Shown here in pieces: positions 53,302-61,253 of a stretch of DNA of 64,000 bases. A program made the translations under genes and the position numbers. The notes beneath the pieces were generated by a model, which searched no databases, was not told the origin of the DNA, and worked only from the letters and a program-made list of their open reading frames with translations. Numbering within the stretch: position 1 is the stretch's first letter; each line of letters starts with the position of its first letter. The DNA is from Archaeoglobus neptunius (GTDB lineage Archaea; Halobacteriota; Archaeoglobi; Archaeoglobales; Archaeoglobaceae), in NCBI RefSeq assembly GCF_016757965.1, contig NZ_JAEKIW010000012.1:1-64000 (forward strand). The letters are read 5' to 3'.

Positions 53302-53772
53302 TCAGACACCTCTGAATCCGAGATATCTGCTTACCTCTGCAAGGGTGACATACTTATCTGTTTTTGAAACTTTCTCAAGCATGGCATCATCGATTGTTTC
53401 AAAGTTCATACCTTTAAGCTCCTCAGGGACACCCATAAATACACGAAGTCTTCTATATGCATCTCTGCCCCTCGACGTCTTCCAGGGAAGCATTCCTCTT
53501 ACTGTTCTCTTGAATATTTTTTCTGGATGCCTCGGAAAGTAGGGGCCTTTTTCCTTGCTTCCCCTGTCGTACTTCTCTTTGTACCTCTCGAACACCATAT
53601 GCTTGTCTCCTGTAATGACCACCTTTTCTGCATTTACCACAACGATTCTCTCACCCTTCAACAGTCTCTTTGCAATCCTGCTTGAAAGCCTTCCCAAAAT
53701 GTGTCCCGAAGCGTCGATGATCGTAAAATCTTCGCCCAACGTTTTTATCACTCTGCTAACGTTTACCGCCAT
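53302..53772 (-). CDS. rpl13: 50S ribosomal protein L13
   Basis: A 156-residue uL13. [34 protein letters not shown] is the family N-terminus, and [26 protein letters not shown] is the conserved C-terminal part. ATG 53772 has a GAGGTGG ribosome site directly upstream. The frame could be extended to 53781, but the site argues for the shorter form. Confidence 0.96.
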   Translation of the reverse strand: MAVNVSRVIKTLGEDFTIIDASGHILGRLSSRIAKRLLKGERIVVVNAEKVVITGDKHMVFERYKEKYDRGSKEKGPYFPRHPEKIFKRTVRGMLPWKTSRGRDAYRRLRVFMGVPEELKGMNFETIDDAMLEKVSKTDKYVTLAEVSRYLGFRGV

Positions 53773-53782
53773 ACTGTCCACC

Positions 53783-54160
53783 TCACACCATCAATTTCAC
53801 TCCACTGCCTTTCGGATTCTCTCTTAGAAGCTCTTCTATGCCCATGCATCTTCCCCCTGCTTCGATAATCTTCCTCTTTGCTGTTTCCGAAAAGCTCAGG
53901 GCAGCAACTTTCACGGGTTTTGTGATCCTGCCGCTTCCCAGCACCTTTCCGGGAACAATTACATACTCATTTTCCCTCGCATACCTTTCAATCTTCGACA
54001 CGTTAACCTCTGCCTGCAATCTTCTGGGCTTTGCCAGTCTCCCTGCTACGTCTTTCCAGATTGCGGCGTCATTTTTGGCCGATTCACTGAGCAGAACATC
54101 AATTAGAGTGACAAGGTTTGGATTTGATTTCCTTTTCTGCAACCTTCTGATTTTGCTCAT
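53783..54160 (-). CDS. rpl18e: 50S ribosomal protein L18e
   Basis: A 125-residue archaeal/eukaryotic eL18-family protein: RLQKRKSNPNLVTLIDVLLSESAKNDAAIWKDVAGRLAKPRR and VIVPGKVLGSGRITKPVKVAALSFSETAKRKI. First gene of the operon. A TATA element (GATTTAAATTC, about 54202-54212 on the minus strand) lies about 45-50 bases upstream, leaving a short leader. Many archaea carry a tRNA-Leu before this gene; none is seen here. Confidence 0.95.
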   Translation of the reverse strand: MSKIRRLQKRKSNPNLVTLIDVLLSESAKNDAAIWKDVAGRLAKPRRLQAEVNVSKIERYARENEYVIVPGKVLGSGRITKPVKVAALSFSETAKRKIIEAGGRCMGIEELLRENPKGSGVKLMV

Positions 54161-54287
54161 ATCCGCAACACCCCAACGTAGTTCTCACCGTTACATCACT
54201 GAATTTAAATCTTTGCAGCCTTCTGATTTTTAATGTTCTTTTTGCTCAGGGAGGCTAAATAATTCTTTCGTATTGATTAATGATGTT

Positions 54288-54995
54288 TCAGTCTTCCAGA
54301 TACCTTTCCCTCTCCCAGAGCTCCTCAAGGAACTTTTTCAAGATCTTCTGCTCTGCTGATCGGATATGGTGGAGGCATGTTGATTTTGCTATTCCGAATT
54401 TTTCGGAGAGTTCTTTAAGATTTACTTTTCTGGGCCACTCGAAGTATCCTGATCTGTAAGCTTCAAACAGTACCTTTTTCTGCTTCATGGATAGCTCAGA
54501 TAAAAGCTGATCGATGATGTCGTCAAACTCTTCCTTCGCATCTCCCAAATTGGCAATGCTAAGAACTTCGAGATCTATGTTTTCGACCCCCTCCAACTTT
54601 TTGAGAGCCTCTCCAAGTTTTTCTTCGTAGACTAGAACGGTCCAGTATTCGTGTCCGTTGTGGATGACTATCCTTGTGGGCATGATGTCGAGACCAAAAA
54701 TGTTCTCATAAAAGGTGGATTTCGGGGTAAATCTGCCATGAATGTATACGATAAGCTTTTTTCGGCTTATTACAGTCAACTCCTTTGCCAGATCTCCGTA
54801 ACTGTACATGTCTTTGATAAAACTCGATAATGCGTCATAGTTCTCTGCCACAAGTTTAAAGTTTGCCCTTATCTCATCCGAAATCTTGAATACTCCGGTA
54901 ACAATGAGATAGACCCCTGGATGGTTCCTGGTTATCTCTATTGACCAGCATCCGGGATGCCAGAGTTTAAGAACTACCTCCTTCAACCCCTCCAT
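54288..54995 (-). CDS. Bat-type (HTH_10) transcriptional regulator
   Basis: A 235-residue protein. The C-terminal HTH of the bacterioopsin-activator type is clear (LSMKQKKVLFEAYRSGYFEWPRKVNLKELSEKFGIAKSTCLHHIRSAEQKILKKFLEELW, about 168-228). The N-terminal ~160 residues form the alpha/beta sensor-like half seen in archaeal Bat relatives (PGVYLIVTGVF, LIVYIHGRFTPKS). It lies immediately downstream of the POR operon on the same strand (31 bases after porB) and is therefore the leading candidate to control por and the divergent aor. The ligand is unknown. Confidence 0.83.
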   Translation of the reverse strand: MEGLKEVVLKLWHPGCWSIEITRNHPGVYLIVTGVFKISDEIRANFKLVAENYDALSSFIKDMYSYGDLAKELTVISRKKLIVYIHGRFTPKSTFYENIFGLDIMPTRIVIHNGHEYWTVLVYEEKLGEALKKLEGVENIDLEVLSIANLGDAKEEFDDIIDQLLSELSMKQKKVLFEAYRSGYFEWPRKVNLKELSEKFGIAKSTCLHHIRSAEQKILKKFLEELWERERYLED

Positions 54996-55026
54996 TTTAG
55001 AGAATTAAATCTGATAAAATATAACT

Positions 55027-55962
55027 TTAACCAAGCGCATTCTGAGCGGAGAGACGAATGAAGCTTGGAAGTTCATGATCCCTTATCCCGACAAGTCTGT
55101 TCCATCTGTCATTTATGTACTTTTTAATTTCCCTGATTTCCGATTCGGTGAGTCCGGAGAACCTGCCCTGCGAGGAAAGATATTCCTGAACATCTTTCAT
55201 CTTTTTCTTTCCTTTTGCTATCAGGTCGCTTGCACCTGTAAAACTGAATCTTCCTTCAGAGTACTCGAAAAGAATCCACATCCCCGTCTCAACTGCCAGT
55301 CTTGCGATGTGGACAGTCCTGTTCATCGGAAAACGCCAACCCGGGGGGCACGGAGCGTGAATTTCTATGTATCTGAATCCTCTGATTTCTCTAGCCTTTC
55401 TGACCTTCTCGTAGAGGTCTCCGAGGTACCCGATCGAGGCAGTTGAGACGTAAGGAACGTTGTGGGTTAGCAGTATCTCTGCAACATCCTTTCTGTGTTC
55501 CTTTTTCCCCTTCCAGGTGGTTGTCGTCCATGCACCATATGGTGTAGCGGAACTCCTCTGGATGCCCGTATTCGAATAGATCTCATTGTTGTAGCAGATG
55601 TAGATTATGTCCTCATTCCTCTCAGCAGCACCACTCAGAGCCTGAAGGCCGATGTCGTACGTTCCTCCATCTCCCGCCCACACAACCACCACTGTATCAT
55701 CACCCTGCATTTCCAGTGAGGCCCTGATTCCGGATGCAGTTGCTGCGGCAGCGGCAAAAGCTGTGTTGAATACAGGAATCCTTATGGCAGAATTTGGATA
55801 CGGCCCCATGTAAACTGACGTGCAGCACGCTGGTACCACCAGAATCGCCTTACCACCGAGGGCCTTAAGAACTGTCCTCAGGGCCATCGATGATGGACAG
55901 CCGTGACAGGCAGCATTTCCAGGAAGAAGAAACTCCTCCCTTTCAATTTCCGAGATTTTCAC
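55027..55962 (-). CDS. porB: 2-Oxoacid:ferredoxin oxidoreductase, beta subunit
   Basis: The 311-residue thiamine diphosphate subunit. NAACHGCPSSMALR supplies the paired Fe-S cysteines, VVWAGDGGTYDIGLQALSGAAERNEDIIYICYNNEIYSNTG is the TPP-Mg motif (GDG...N), and HAPCPPGWRFP gives a further cluster cysteine. It most resembles pyruvate/2-ketoisovalerate oxidoreductase beta subunits. The start is a GTG at 55962 with GGAGGTGAT just upstream, overlapping the porA stop by 4 bases (GTGA). It oxidises a 2-oxoacid with CoA, giving acyl-CoA, CO2 and reduced ferredoxin. Which 2-oxoacid is not decidable. Confidence 0.9.
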   Translation of the reverse strand: MKISEIEREEFLLPGNAACHGCPSSMALRTVLKALGGKAILVVPACCTSVYMGPYPNSAIRIPVFNTAFAAAAATASGIRASLEMQGDDTVVVVWAGDGGTYDIGLQALSGAAERNEDIIYICYNNEIYSNTGIQRSSATPYGAWTTTTWKGKKEHRKDVAEILLTHNVPYVSTASIGYLGDLYEKVRKAREIRGFRYIEIHAPCPPGWRFPMNRTVHIARLAVETGMWILFEYSEGRFSFTGASDLIAKGKKKMKDVQEYLSSQGRFSGLTESEIREIKKYINDRWNRLVGIRDHELPSFIRLSAQNALG

Positions 55963-57086
55963 ATTATCACCTCCTTAATCCAGATTTTTCTCTCAAAAAT
56001 CGCTTTTTCGATTGTCCTCTTCGTTACGTCCACACCTCCGATTCCAACAATCCTCGGTACGATTTTGGCATCAGAAAATGCGAGAGCAGCCCTGATCTCT
56101 GTGTAGAGCTGCCCTCCAGAACCCGGACTTATCGCCCTGTCAAAGACAACTACCCGCTTACCATCGAGAACCCTCCTGATATCTTTTTCGGGAAATGGCC
56201 TGAATGATTTCAACCTCAGGAGGCCAACCCTTACATTTTTGTTTCTGAGACTGTCAACTGCAACTCTGGCTTCGGAGGCAACCGCTCCCATCGCAACAAC
56301 AATAATATCTGCATCCTCGGTTTTGTACTCCTCAATGGTTAGGGGTACTCTCCTTCCTGAAAGCTCCAAGAACTCTTCCTCTACCTCCCTCATCACCTTC
56401 AAAGCCCTGTCATGTGCCTTCTGTATGCTGTGCCTGAATTCCGCAAAGTAGATCGGAAGCAGGATATTTCCGTGGGTAAAGGGATTATCAGCATCAAGCT
56501 TCCAGTTAGGATCGTACTCATCGAGAAAGCCGTCAAAGCCGGTGAGTTCAACCGGCATTGTGGTGTGGGACAGAACAAAACCGTCGTAACAGACCATTGC
56601 TGGAAGCATAACCTTTCTGTTTTCTGCAACCCGGTAGGCCATTGCGATGGTATCGTAGATCTCCTGAATGCTGCTGCAGTAGAACTGGATCCATCCGGTA
56701 TCCCTCTGGCTCAGAGAATCGCTAAGGTCTGCCCAGATATTCCAACCCGGACCTATTGCTCTGTTTGCCACACTCATCACAACGGGTGTCCTTGCGTTTG
56801 CAGCCCAGTGAAGCATTTCATGCATGTAGGCAAGTCCATGGCTGGATGTTGCGGTAAACGTTCTTGATCCTGCTGCACTTGCTCCAATGCACGCTGCCAT
56901 CGCTGAATGTTCCGACTCAACCCTGATCAATTTGGCCCTCATTTCTCCGTTTTCGATCAGCTTCGAAAGCGTCTCAACGACTGGAGTCGATGGGGTGATG
57001 GGATAGGCTGCTATAACTCTCACTCTGGAGTTCATTGCAGAGAAAGCTGCGCTCTCGTTTCCCGTTAGCATTTTAACCTCCGGCAT
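55959..57086 (-). CDS. porA: 2-Oxoacid:ferredoxin oxidoreductase, alpha subunit
   Basis: The 375-residue subunit binding the pyrimidine side of TPP. It has MLTGNESAAFSAMNSRVRVIAAYPITPSTPVVETLS, the ESEHSAMAACIGASAAGSRTFTATSSHGL segment and the C-terminal domain II (DADIIVVAMGAVASEARVAVDSLR). ATG 57086 is 8 bases after GGAGGTG at the end of the fused gamma-delta gene, so I do not use the frame opening at 57119. The overlap with that gene is 14 bases. POR and VOR alpha subunits are similar, so specificity stays open. Confidence 0.9.
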   Translation of the reverse strand: MPEVKMLTGNESAAFSAMNSRVRVIAAYPITPSTPVVETLSKLIENGEMRAKLIRVESEHSAMAACIGASAAGSRTFTATSSHGLAYMHEMLHWAANARTPVVMSVANRAIGPGWNIWADLSDSLSQRDTGWIQFYCSSIQEIYDTIAMAYRVAENRKVMLPAMVCYDGFVLSHTTMPVELTGFDGFLDEYDPNWKLDADNPFTHGNILLPIYFAEFRHSIQKAHDRALKVMREVEEEFLELSGRRVPLTIEEYKTEDADIIVVAMGAVASEARVAVDSLRNKNVRVGLLRLKSFRPFPEKDIRRVLDGKRVVVFDRAISPGSGGQLYTEIRAALAFSDAKIVPRIVGIGGVDVTKRTIEKAIFERKIWIKEVIM

Positions 57087-57942
57087 CTGCAAGCACCTCC
57101 CGGTTACTTTTGATTGCACGTCTCGGGCATACGGCAGAACAGATAAGACAGCCCTTGCAGAACTCGTATTCGATCTCGACTTTTTCGTTAACCATCATTG
57201 CACCTTCAGGACAGTGGAACCAGCAGTTCAGGCACATGTTGCACTTTTCGTATTCAATTTCTGGCCTAAAGTCTCTCCAGAAGCCTGTTCTACCAGCAAC
57301 ACCGGGCGAAGGCATGGAGATTGGCAGTTCCACCTTTATCTTCTCCATTTTTACCGGACTATACTTCTTTCTGCCCTTTACGACAGCATGAATGGCATTT
57401 TCGTAAGCTTTTCTGGCAGCCAGAACGTTTTCAATTCCAAATTTCTTTCTGATGGTTTTTTCAAGGACCTTAAATCCGATGTTTACCTTGAGTGCTTCAA
57501 AGGCTCTCATAACCGCCCCGAGAACCGTCGTGCTGACCACCGGTGTTCCCGCAAGCAGCAGGTTGTGTTCGATTGCTATTCCCGTCGCATCTGTTGTGAT
57601 GATATGGAGGAACTTTTGTTCGAATTCGAATTCATCCGGTTTTCTGGTTGTGTTTATCACGATAACTCCTCCCTCTTTAACTCCAGAAAACACATCAATC
57701 GACCTCATAATCAGAGGGTCGAGAACCACAACAATGTTTGGGTGGTAAACCTGACTTGTTTCGTAAATATTTTCATTTGAGATTCTTGTGAACGCAACAA
57801 CCGGTGCTCCTCTCCTCTCGGCACCGAAAAATGGCATTGACTGGCTTTTTAAACCAGTGAGATGGGCGACCCCGGCCAGTAATTTGCTTGCCGTTACCGC
57901 CCCCTGCCCCCCTCTCCCGTGAAACCGGATCTCCAGCTTCAT
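57073..57942 (-). CDS. 2-Oxoacid:ferredoxin oxidoreductase, fused gamma-delta subunit
   Basis: A 289-residue fusion. Residues 1-180 are the gamma domain (MKLEIRFHGRGGQGAVTASKLLAGVA...GAERRGAPVVAFTRIS). Residues about 200-289 are the delta ferredoxin domain, with PGVAGRTGFWRDFRPEIEYEKC and two clusters CNMCLNCWFHCPEGA and CKGCLICSAVCPRRA. Gamma and delta are separate genes in most archaeal PORs. It is the first gene of the operon. A TATA (TTATATAG, minus strand 57971-57964) lies 25 bases before its ATG, with a palindrome just beyond. It accepts electrons from the TPP subunits and passes them to ferredoxin. Confidence 0.9.
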   Translation of the reverse strand: MKLEIRFHGRGGQGAVTASKLLAGVAHLTGLKSQSMPFFGAERRGAPVVAFTRISNENIYETSQVYHPNIVVVLDPLIMRSIDVFSGVKEGGVIVINTTRKPDEFEFEQKFLHIITTDATGIAIEHNLLLAGTPVVSTTVLGAVMRAFEALKVNIGFKVLEKTIRKKFGIENVLAARKAYENAIHAVVKGRKKYSPVKMEKIKVELPISMPSPGVAGRTGFWRDFRPEIEYEKCNMCLNCWFHCPEGAMMVNEKVEIEYEFCKGCLICSAVCPRRAIKSNREVLADAGG

Positions 57943-57963
57943 AATTTATCATTGTTTTTCATC

Positions 57964-58017
57964 CTATATAACGGAAAATGCGAACATGTTTGCATTCTGT
58001 GAAAAAAGCTTTTAAAA
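57964..58017. promoter_or_regulatory. Divergent por/aor promoters with a 20-bp central palindrome
   Basis: The minus TATA (57964-57971) is 25 bases before the por ATG and the plus TATA (CTTTTAAAA, 58009-58017) is 23 bases before the aor ATG, so both messages look leaderless. Between them AATGCGAACATGTTTGCATT (57977-57996) matches its own reverse complement at 18 of 20 positions. Its centre is about 20 and 27 bases from the two TATA centres, fitting a shared activator or repressor site. Confidence 0.65.
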
Positions 58018-58035
58018 TTGCAGGGAATAAATATT

Positions 58036-59670
58036 ATGCGAGCCATTGAGGTCGATCTTACAGCGAACGAGGTATATGAGAGAATTCTGGATTCTGAATT
58101 TTTCGGCGGAAAGGGTGTGGCTGTCAATCTAATGCTGGATGAAATCAAGAAAGGTATCGACCCGCTGTCTCCCGATAACCTGCTTATCTTTGCAACAGGT
58201 CCGCTAAACGGCATAAATCTCAGTGGAGCTTCGAGAGCTACCTGTCATTTCAAATCCCCGATGACCGGTGGTTACGGTGAATCTCAGTGTGGTGGGTACA
58301 TCGCCTATGAAATGAAAAAAACTGGTGTGGATTTTTTGATGATAAAGGGAAAGGCAGAGAGACCGGTCTACATTCTGGTGGAGAATGGTGAAGTGAAGAT
58401 TATCTCTGCAGAAAAACTGTGGGGAAAGGATTCCTATAAAGTTGAGGATTATCTTCGGGAAAAGCATGGTGGGGAGATTCTGTCCATCGGACAGGCAGGG
58501 GAGAATCTGGTCAGGTTTGCGTGCATAAACCATCGAAGGGGTAGGCAGTTTGGTAGGGGTGGAGGAGGAGCCGTGATGGGTTCCAAAAATCTTAAAGCAG
58601 TGGTCTTCAGAGGAAACAGGAGAAAAATTGATGTGGCAAATCCGGAGGAGCTGAGAGAATTCAGGAAATGGCTAAACGGGAAGGTTAAGAAGACTCACAG
58701 GAGTCTGACAGTATACGGGACATCCGGGATGATGAGCCTCGTCAACGAACTTGGAGTTCTCCCGACAAGATACTGGCAGAAGGGAAGATTTGATGGAGCC
58801 GAGCGCATGAGCGGTGAGGAGATAAAGAAATATTTCGTTAAAAGCACCGCTTGTTATGGCTGTTCTGTTGCGTGTGGAAAACTTGCAAGGGTCGGGAATT
58901 GCGAGACAGAGATAGAGTATGAAACTCTGTTCGCCCTGGGAGCTCTCTGTGAAAATGAAAATGTTGAAGACCTGATCAGAGCCGCTGAGCTTTGCGACAG
59001 GTATGGGATGGACACGATCTCAGCAGGAAATGTAATCGCCTTCTGGATGGCAAACGGCAGGGCTGAGTTCGGAAATTCTTCAGAAGTTATCAGGCTGGTT
59101 GAGAAAATAGCCTTCAGGAGGGATGAGGGAAACATTCTTGCAGAAGGTGTAAAAAGGGCCGGTGAAGTTCTTGGGAGTGAGGTGGAGGCCATACATATAA
59201 AAGGCCTGGAACCGGCTGGGTACGACCCGAGAGGCTTGTACGGCATGGCCATCGGCTATGCCACATCTCCGAGAGGAGCATGCCATATGAGGAGCTGCGC
59301 ATATCGCCCAAATCTGACGGGCCATCTGAACAGGCTCAGCATTCAGGGTCAGGCTGAAATGGTAAAGGACTACGAGGATTTCTATGCTGTAATCGATTCA
59401 ATGGTTTATTGTCGTTTTCTCTGCCTGCCAGTTATAGGCCCAGTTTACTGGGAGGAACTCTCCAAGCTTTATGGAATTGTTACAGGTGAAAAGAAAGATG
59501 TTGACGAATTCAAGGAGGTTGGGGAGAGAATCAACGATCTGGCGAGGGAGTTCAATATTAGGGAGGGAGTTACCGATTACTATCTACCAAAGACTTTTGT
59601 TGAGGCTATCGGTAAGGAAAATCTTGATAAAATGATTGGAGAGTATTTGAGGCTGAGAGGTTGGAGATGA
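58036..59670 (+). CDS. aor: Aldehyde:ferredoxin oxidoreductase (tungsten/molybdopterin enzyme)
   Basis: A 544-residue AOR-family enzyme that oxidises aldehydes to acids with ferredoxin. Domain 1 has the pterin-binding GGKGVAVNLML, GPLNGINLSGASRATCHFKSPMTGGYGESQCGGYIAYEMKK and GRGGGGAVMGSKNLKAV segments. The 4Fe-4S ligands are STACYGCSVACGK plus a late cysteine in MVYCRFLCLP. It is shorter than Pyrococcus AOR (~605). The start ATG 58036 is supported by a TATA 23 bases upstream. Promoter sharing with the 2-oxoacid oxidoreductase suggests it removes aldehydes formed by side reactions of that enzyme. Confidence 0.92.
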   Translation: MRAIEVDLTANEVYERILDSEFFGGKGVAVNLMLDEIKKGIDPLSPDNLLIFATGPLNGINLSGASRATCHFKSPMTGGYGESQCGGYIAYEMKKTGVDFLMIKGKAERPVYILVENGEVKIISAEKLWGKDSYKVEDYLREKHGGEILSIGQAGENLVRFACINHRRGRQFGRGGGGAVMGSKNLKAVVFRGNRRKIDVANPEELREFRKWLNGKVKKTHRSLTVYGTSGMMSLVNELGVLPTRYWQKGRFDGAERMSGEEIKKYFVKSTACYGCSVACGKLARVGNCETEIEYETLFALGALCENENVEDLIRAAELCDRYGMDTISAGNVIAFWMANGRAEFGNSSEVIRLVEKIAFRRDEGNILAEGVKRAGEVLGSEVEAIHIKGLEPAGYDPRGLYGMAIGYATSPRGACHMRSCAYRPNLTGHLNRLSIQGQAEMVKDYEDFYAVIDSMVYCRFLCLPVIGPVYWEELSKLYGIVTGEKKDVDEFKEVGERINDLAREFNIREGVTDYYLPKTFVEAIGKENLDKMIGEYLRLRGWR

Positions 59671-59676
59671 GTCGAG

Positions 59677-60120
59677 ATGCTGCAGATAGGAGTGATCGGT
59701 GCGGGTAGGTGTGATGAGAAAATTTACAGAACTGCATTTCGGGTTGGGCAGCTCATAGCTGAAAGAGGGCATGTGCTGATAAATGGGGGACTTGGAGGGG
59801 TTATGGAGGCGAGTGCCAGAGGTGCGAAGAGCAGGAACGGAACGGTCGTGGCGGTACTCCCGGGCAAAATGGATTACTGCAACGAATTTTCAGACATCAG
59901 GATTGCCACGGATATGGGGCATGCGAGAAACGTTATTATCGTGCACAGCTCCGATGCGTTAATTTCCGTGGGTGGAGGTTATGGGACGATCTCGGAGATT
60001 GCAATAGCTCTGAAGGAAGGTAAAAAGGTCGCATCTCTCTATCCACCGGTCGTTATAGATGGAATGAAAGTATTTGAAACTCCGGAGGAGGCGGTAGATT
60101 ACTGTATCTCAGATTCATAA
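59677..60120 (+). CDS. TIGR00725/LOG-like Rossmann protein
   Basis: A 147-residue SLOG-superfamily protein. The opening IGVIGAGRCDEKIYRTAFRVGQLIAERGHVLINGGLGGVMEASARGA and the later DALISVGGGYGTISEIAIALKEGKKVASL are the lysine-decarboxylase-like/LOG pattern, with GGGYGTISE corresponding to PGGxGTxxE. LOG proteins release bases from nucleotide monophosphates; TIGR00725 members have no proven role. It starts 6 bases after aor and is likely in its operon. The 3' end overlaps ahbC (convergent) by 22 bases. Confidence 0.83.
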   Translation: MLQIGVIGAGRCDEKIYRTAFRVGQLIAERGHVLINGGLGGVMEASARGAKSRNGTVVAVLPGKMDYCNEFSDIRIATDMGHARNVIIVHSSDALISVGGGYGTISEIAIALKEGKKVASLYPPVVIDGMKVFETPEEAVDYCISDS

Positions 60121-61232
60121 AGATAGCAGCTCGGGTCATCTCCCCAGAGATCGCCGTATCTGTATGCCCTTAATCTGAAACCCCCGCAAACATCCTTGAA
60201 TCTGCATCTCCCGCATTTTCCTCTGAGGTATCTGACCTTGTTTCTCAATTTTTCGAGTAACCCATCACCCCCCATCCAGATCTTTTCAAAGTTGCTTACG
60301 AGAACGTTTCCCAGTGTGTAATCCCACCAGAACTGATTGGGATGAACGTCTCCCCTGTGATCTATGCAGGCGAGTCTTATTCCGCTGCTGTCCCCACCCC
60401 TGTACCTGAGAAAATCTCTGGCCATTTCTGCCTTCTCCGGATCGATTTCCAAAAGCTTCAGGTAGGTGTATATTCCATCGGCGGGATTGTCAACGGTCAT
60501 TATTTCCATTCCCTCCTTTTCAGCCTCTCTGATCAGCAGTTCGATGAGCTTTCTTCTCTCTTCATTGCTGATGTCATCCCCGAAATCGGCTCTACCTGAA
60601 GGAACGAGATGGTAGAGACAGAATCTGGGAATTTCGTTCTCTCTTGAAAGATTTATCAGAGGAATGACCTCGCTGTAATTGTGCCTCGTTACTGTGAACC
60701 TGACACCCGAAAGCACAACTTCACTTGCGGCTAAAAGGCCTTTAAAGGCCATTTCAAAAGCTCTCTCCACCCCTCTGAACCGGTCGTTCGTCTCCTTGAG
60801 ACCGTCAAGACTCACTCCGACGTATTCAAAGATTTCAAGGTTCCCGGCAATATCTCTGTCAATCATTGTTCCGTTTGTTGAAAGAACGGCTTTAATCCCC
60901 CTCTTTTTCGCATACTCTGCGATATCAAAGATGTCCTCTCTCAGTAATGGCTCTCCACCACTGAACAGGATCAGAGGAACCTTGAATTTTGCAAGGTCAT
61001 CGATAATCTCAAAACACTGCTCAGTTGAGAGCTCCACCCTGTCTGTACCGGCAGATGCGTAACAGTGCAGGCATCTCAGGTTACACCTGTTTGTTACATT
61101 CCAGACGACTATGGGTGTGTATGATCGTGTGAACGCCTTCAGCCTTTCTGGAATGAAGTTTGAATCACCCTCGTATGTTATATGTTTTGAAACTGTGGCC
61201 TCTCCCGCTACAAGCTTGCTCAGACTAATCAT
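60099..61232 (-). CDS. ahbC: AhbC-type radical SAM enzyme of siroheme-dependent heme synthesis
   Basis: A 377-residue radical SAM/SPASM protein. The N-terminal VWNVTNRCNLRCLHCYASAG holds the C-x3-C-x2-C motif, LILFSGGEPLLREDIFDIA is the glycine box, and the C-terminal CGRCRFKDVCGGFRLRAYRYGDLWGDDPSC holds the auxiliary cluster ligands. The opening ISLSKLVAGEATVSKHITYEGDS and overall layout match AhbC, which turns 12,18-didecarboxysiroheme into Fe-coproporphyrin III. The closely related AhbD and NirJ enzymes are the alternatives; the N-terminus favours AhbC. Fits with hemD at 31117. Confidence 0.8.
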   Translation of the reverse strand: MISLSKLVAGEATVSKHITYEGDSNFIPERLKAFTRSYTPIVVWNVTNRCNLRCLHCYASAGTDRVELSTEQCFEIIDDLAKFKVPLILFSGGEPLLREDIFDIAEYAKKRGIKAVLSTNGTMIDRDIAGNLEIFEYVGVSLDGLKETNDRFRGVERAFEMAFKGLLAASEVVLSGVRFTVTRHNYSEVIPLINLSRENEIPRFCLYHLVPSGRADFGDDISNEERRKLIELLIREAEKEGMEIMTVDNPADGIYTYLKLLEIDPEKAEMARDFLRYRGGDSSGIRLACIDHRGDVHPNQFWWDYTLGNVLVSNFEKIWMGGDGLLEKLRNKVRYLRGKCGRCRFKDVCGGFRLRAYRYGDLWGDDPSCYLYESEIQ

Positions 61233-61253
61233 CCATATAACAAAAACCCTTGT

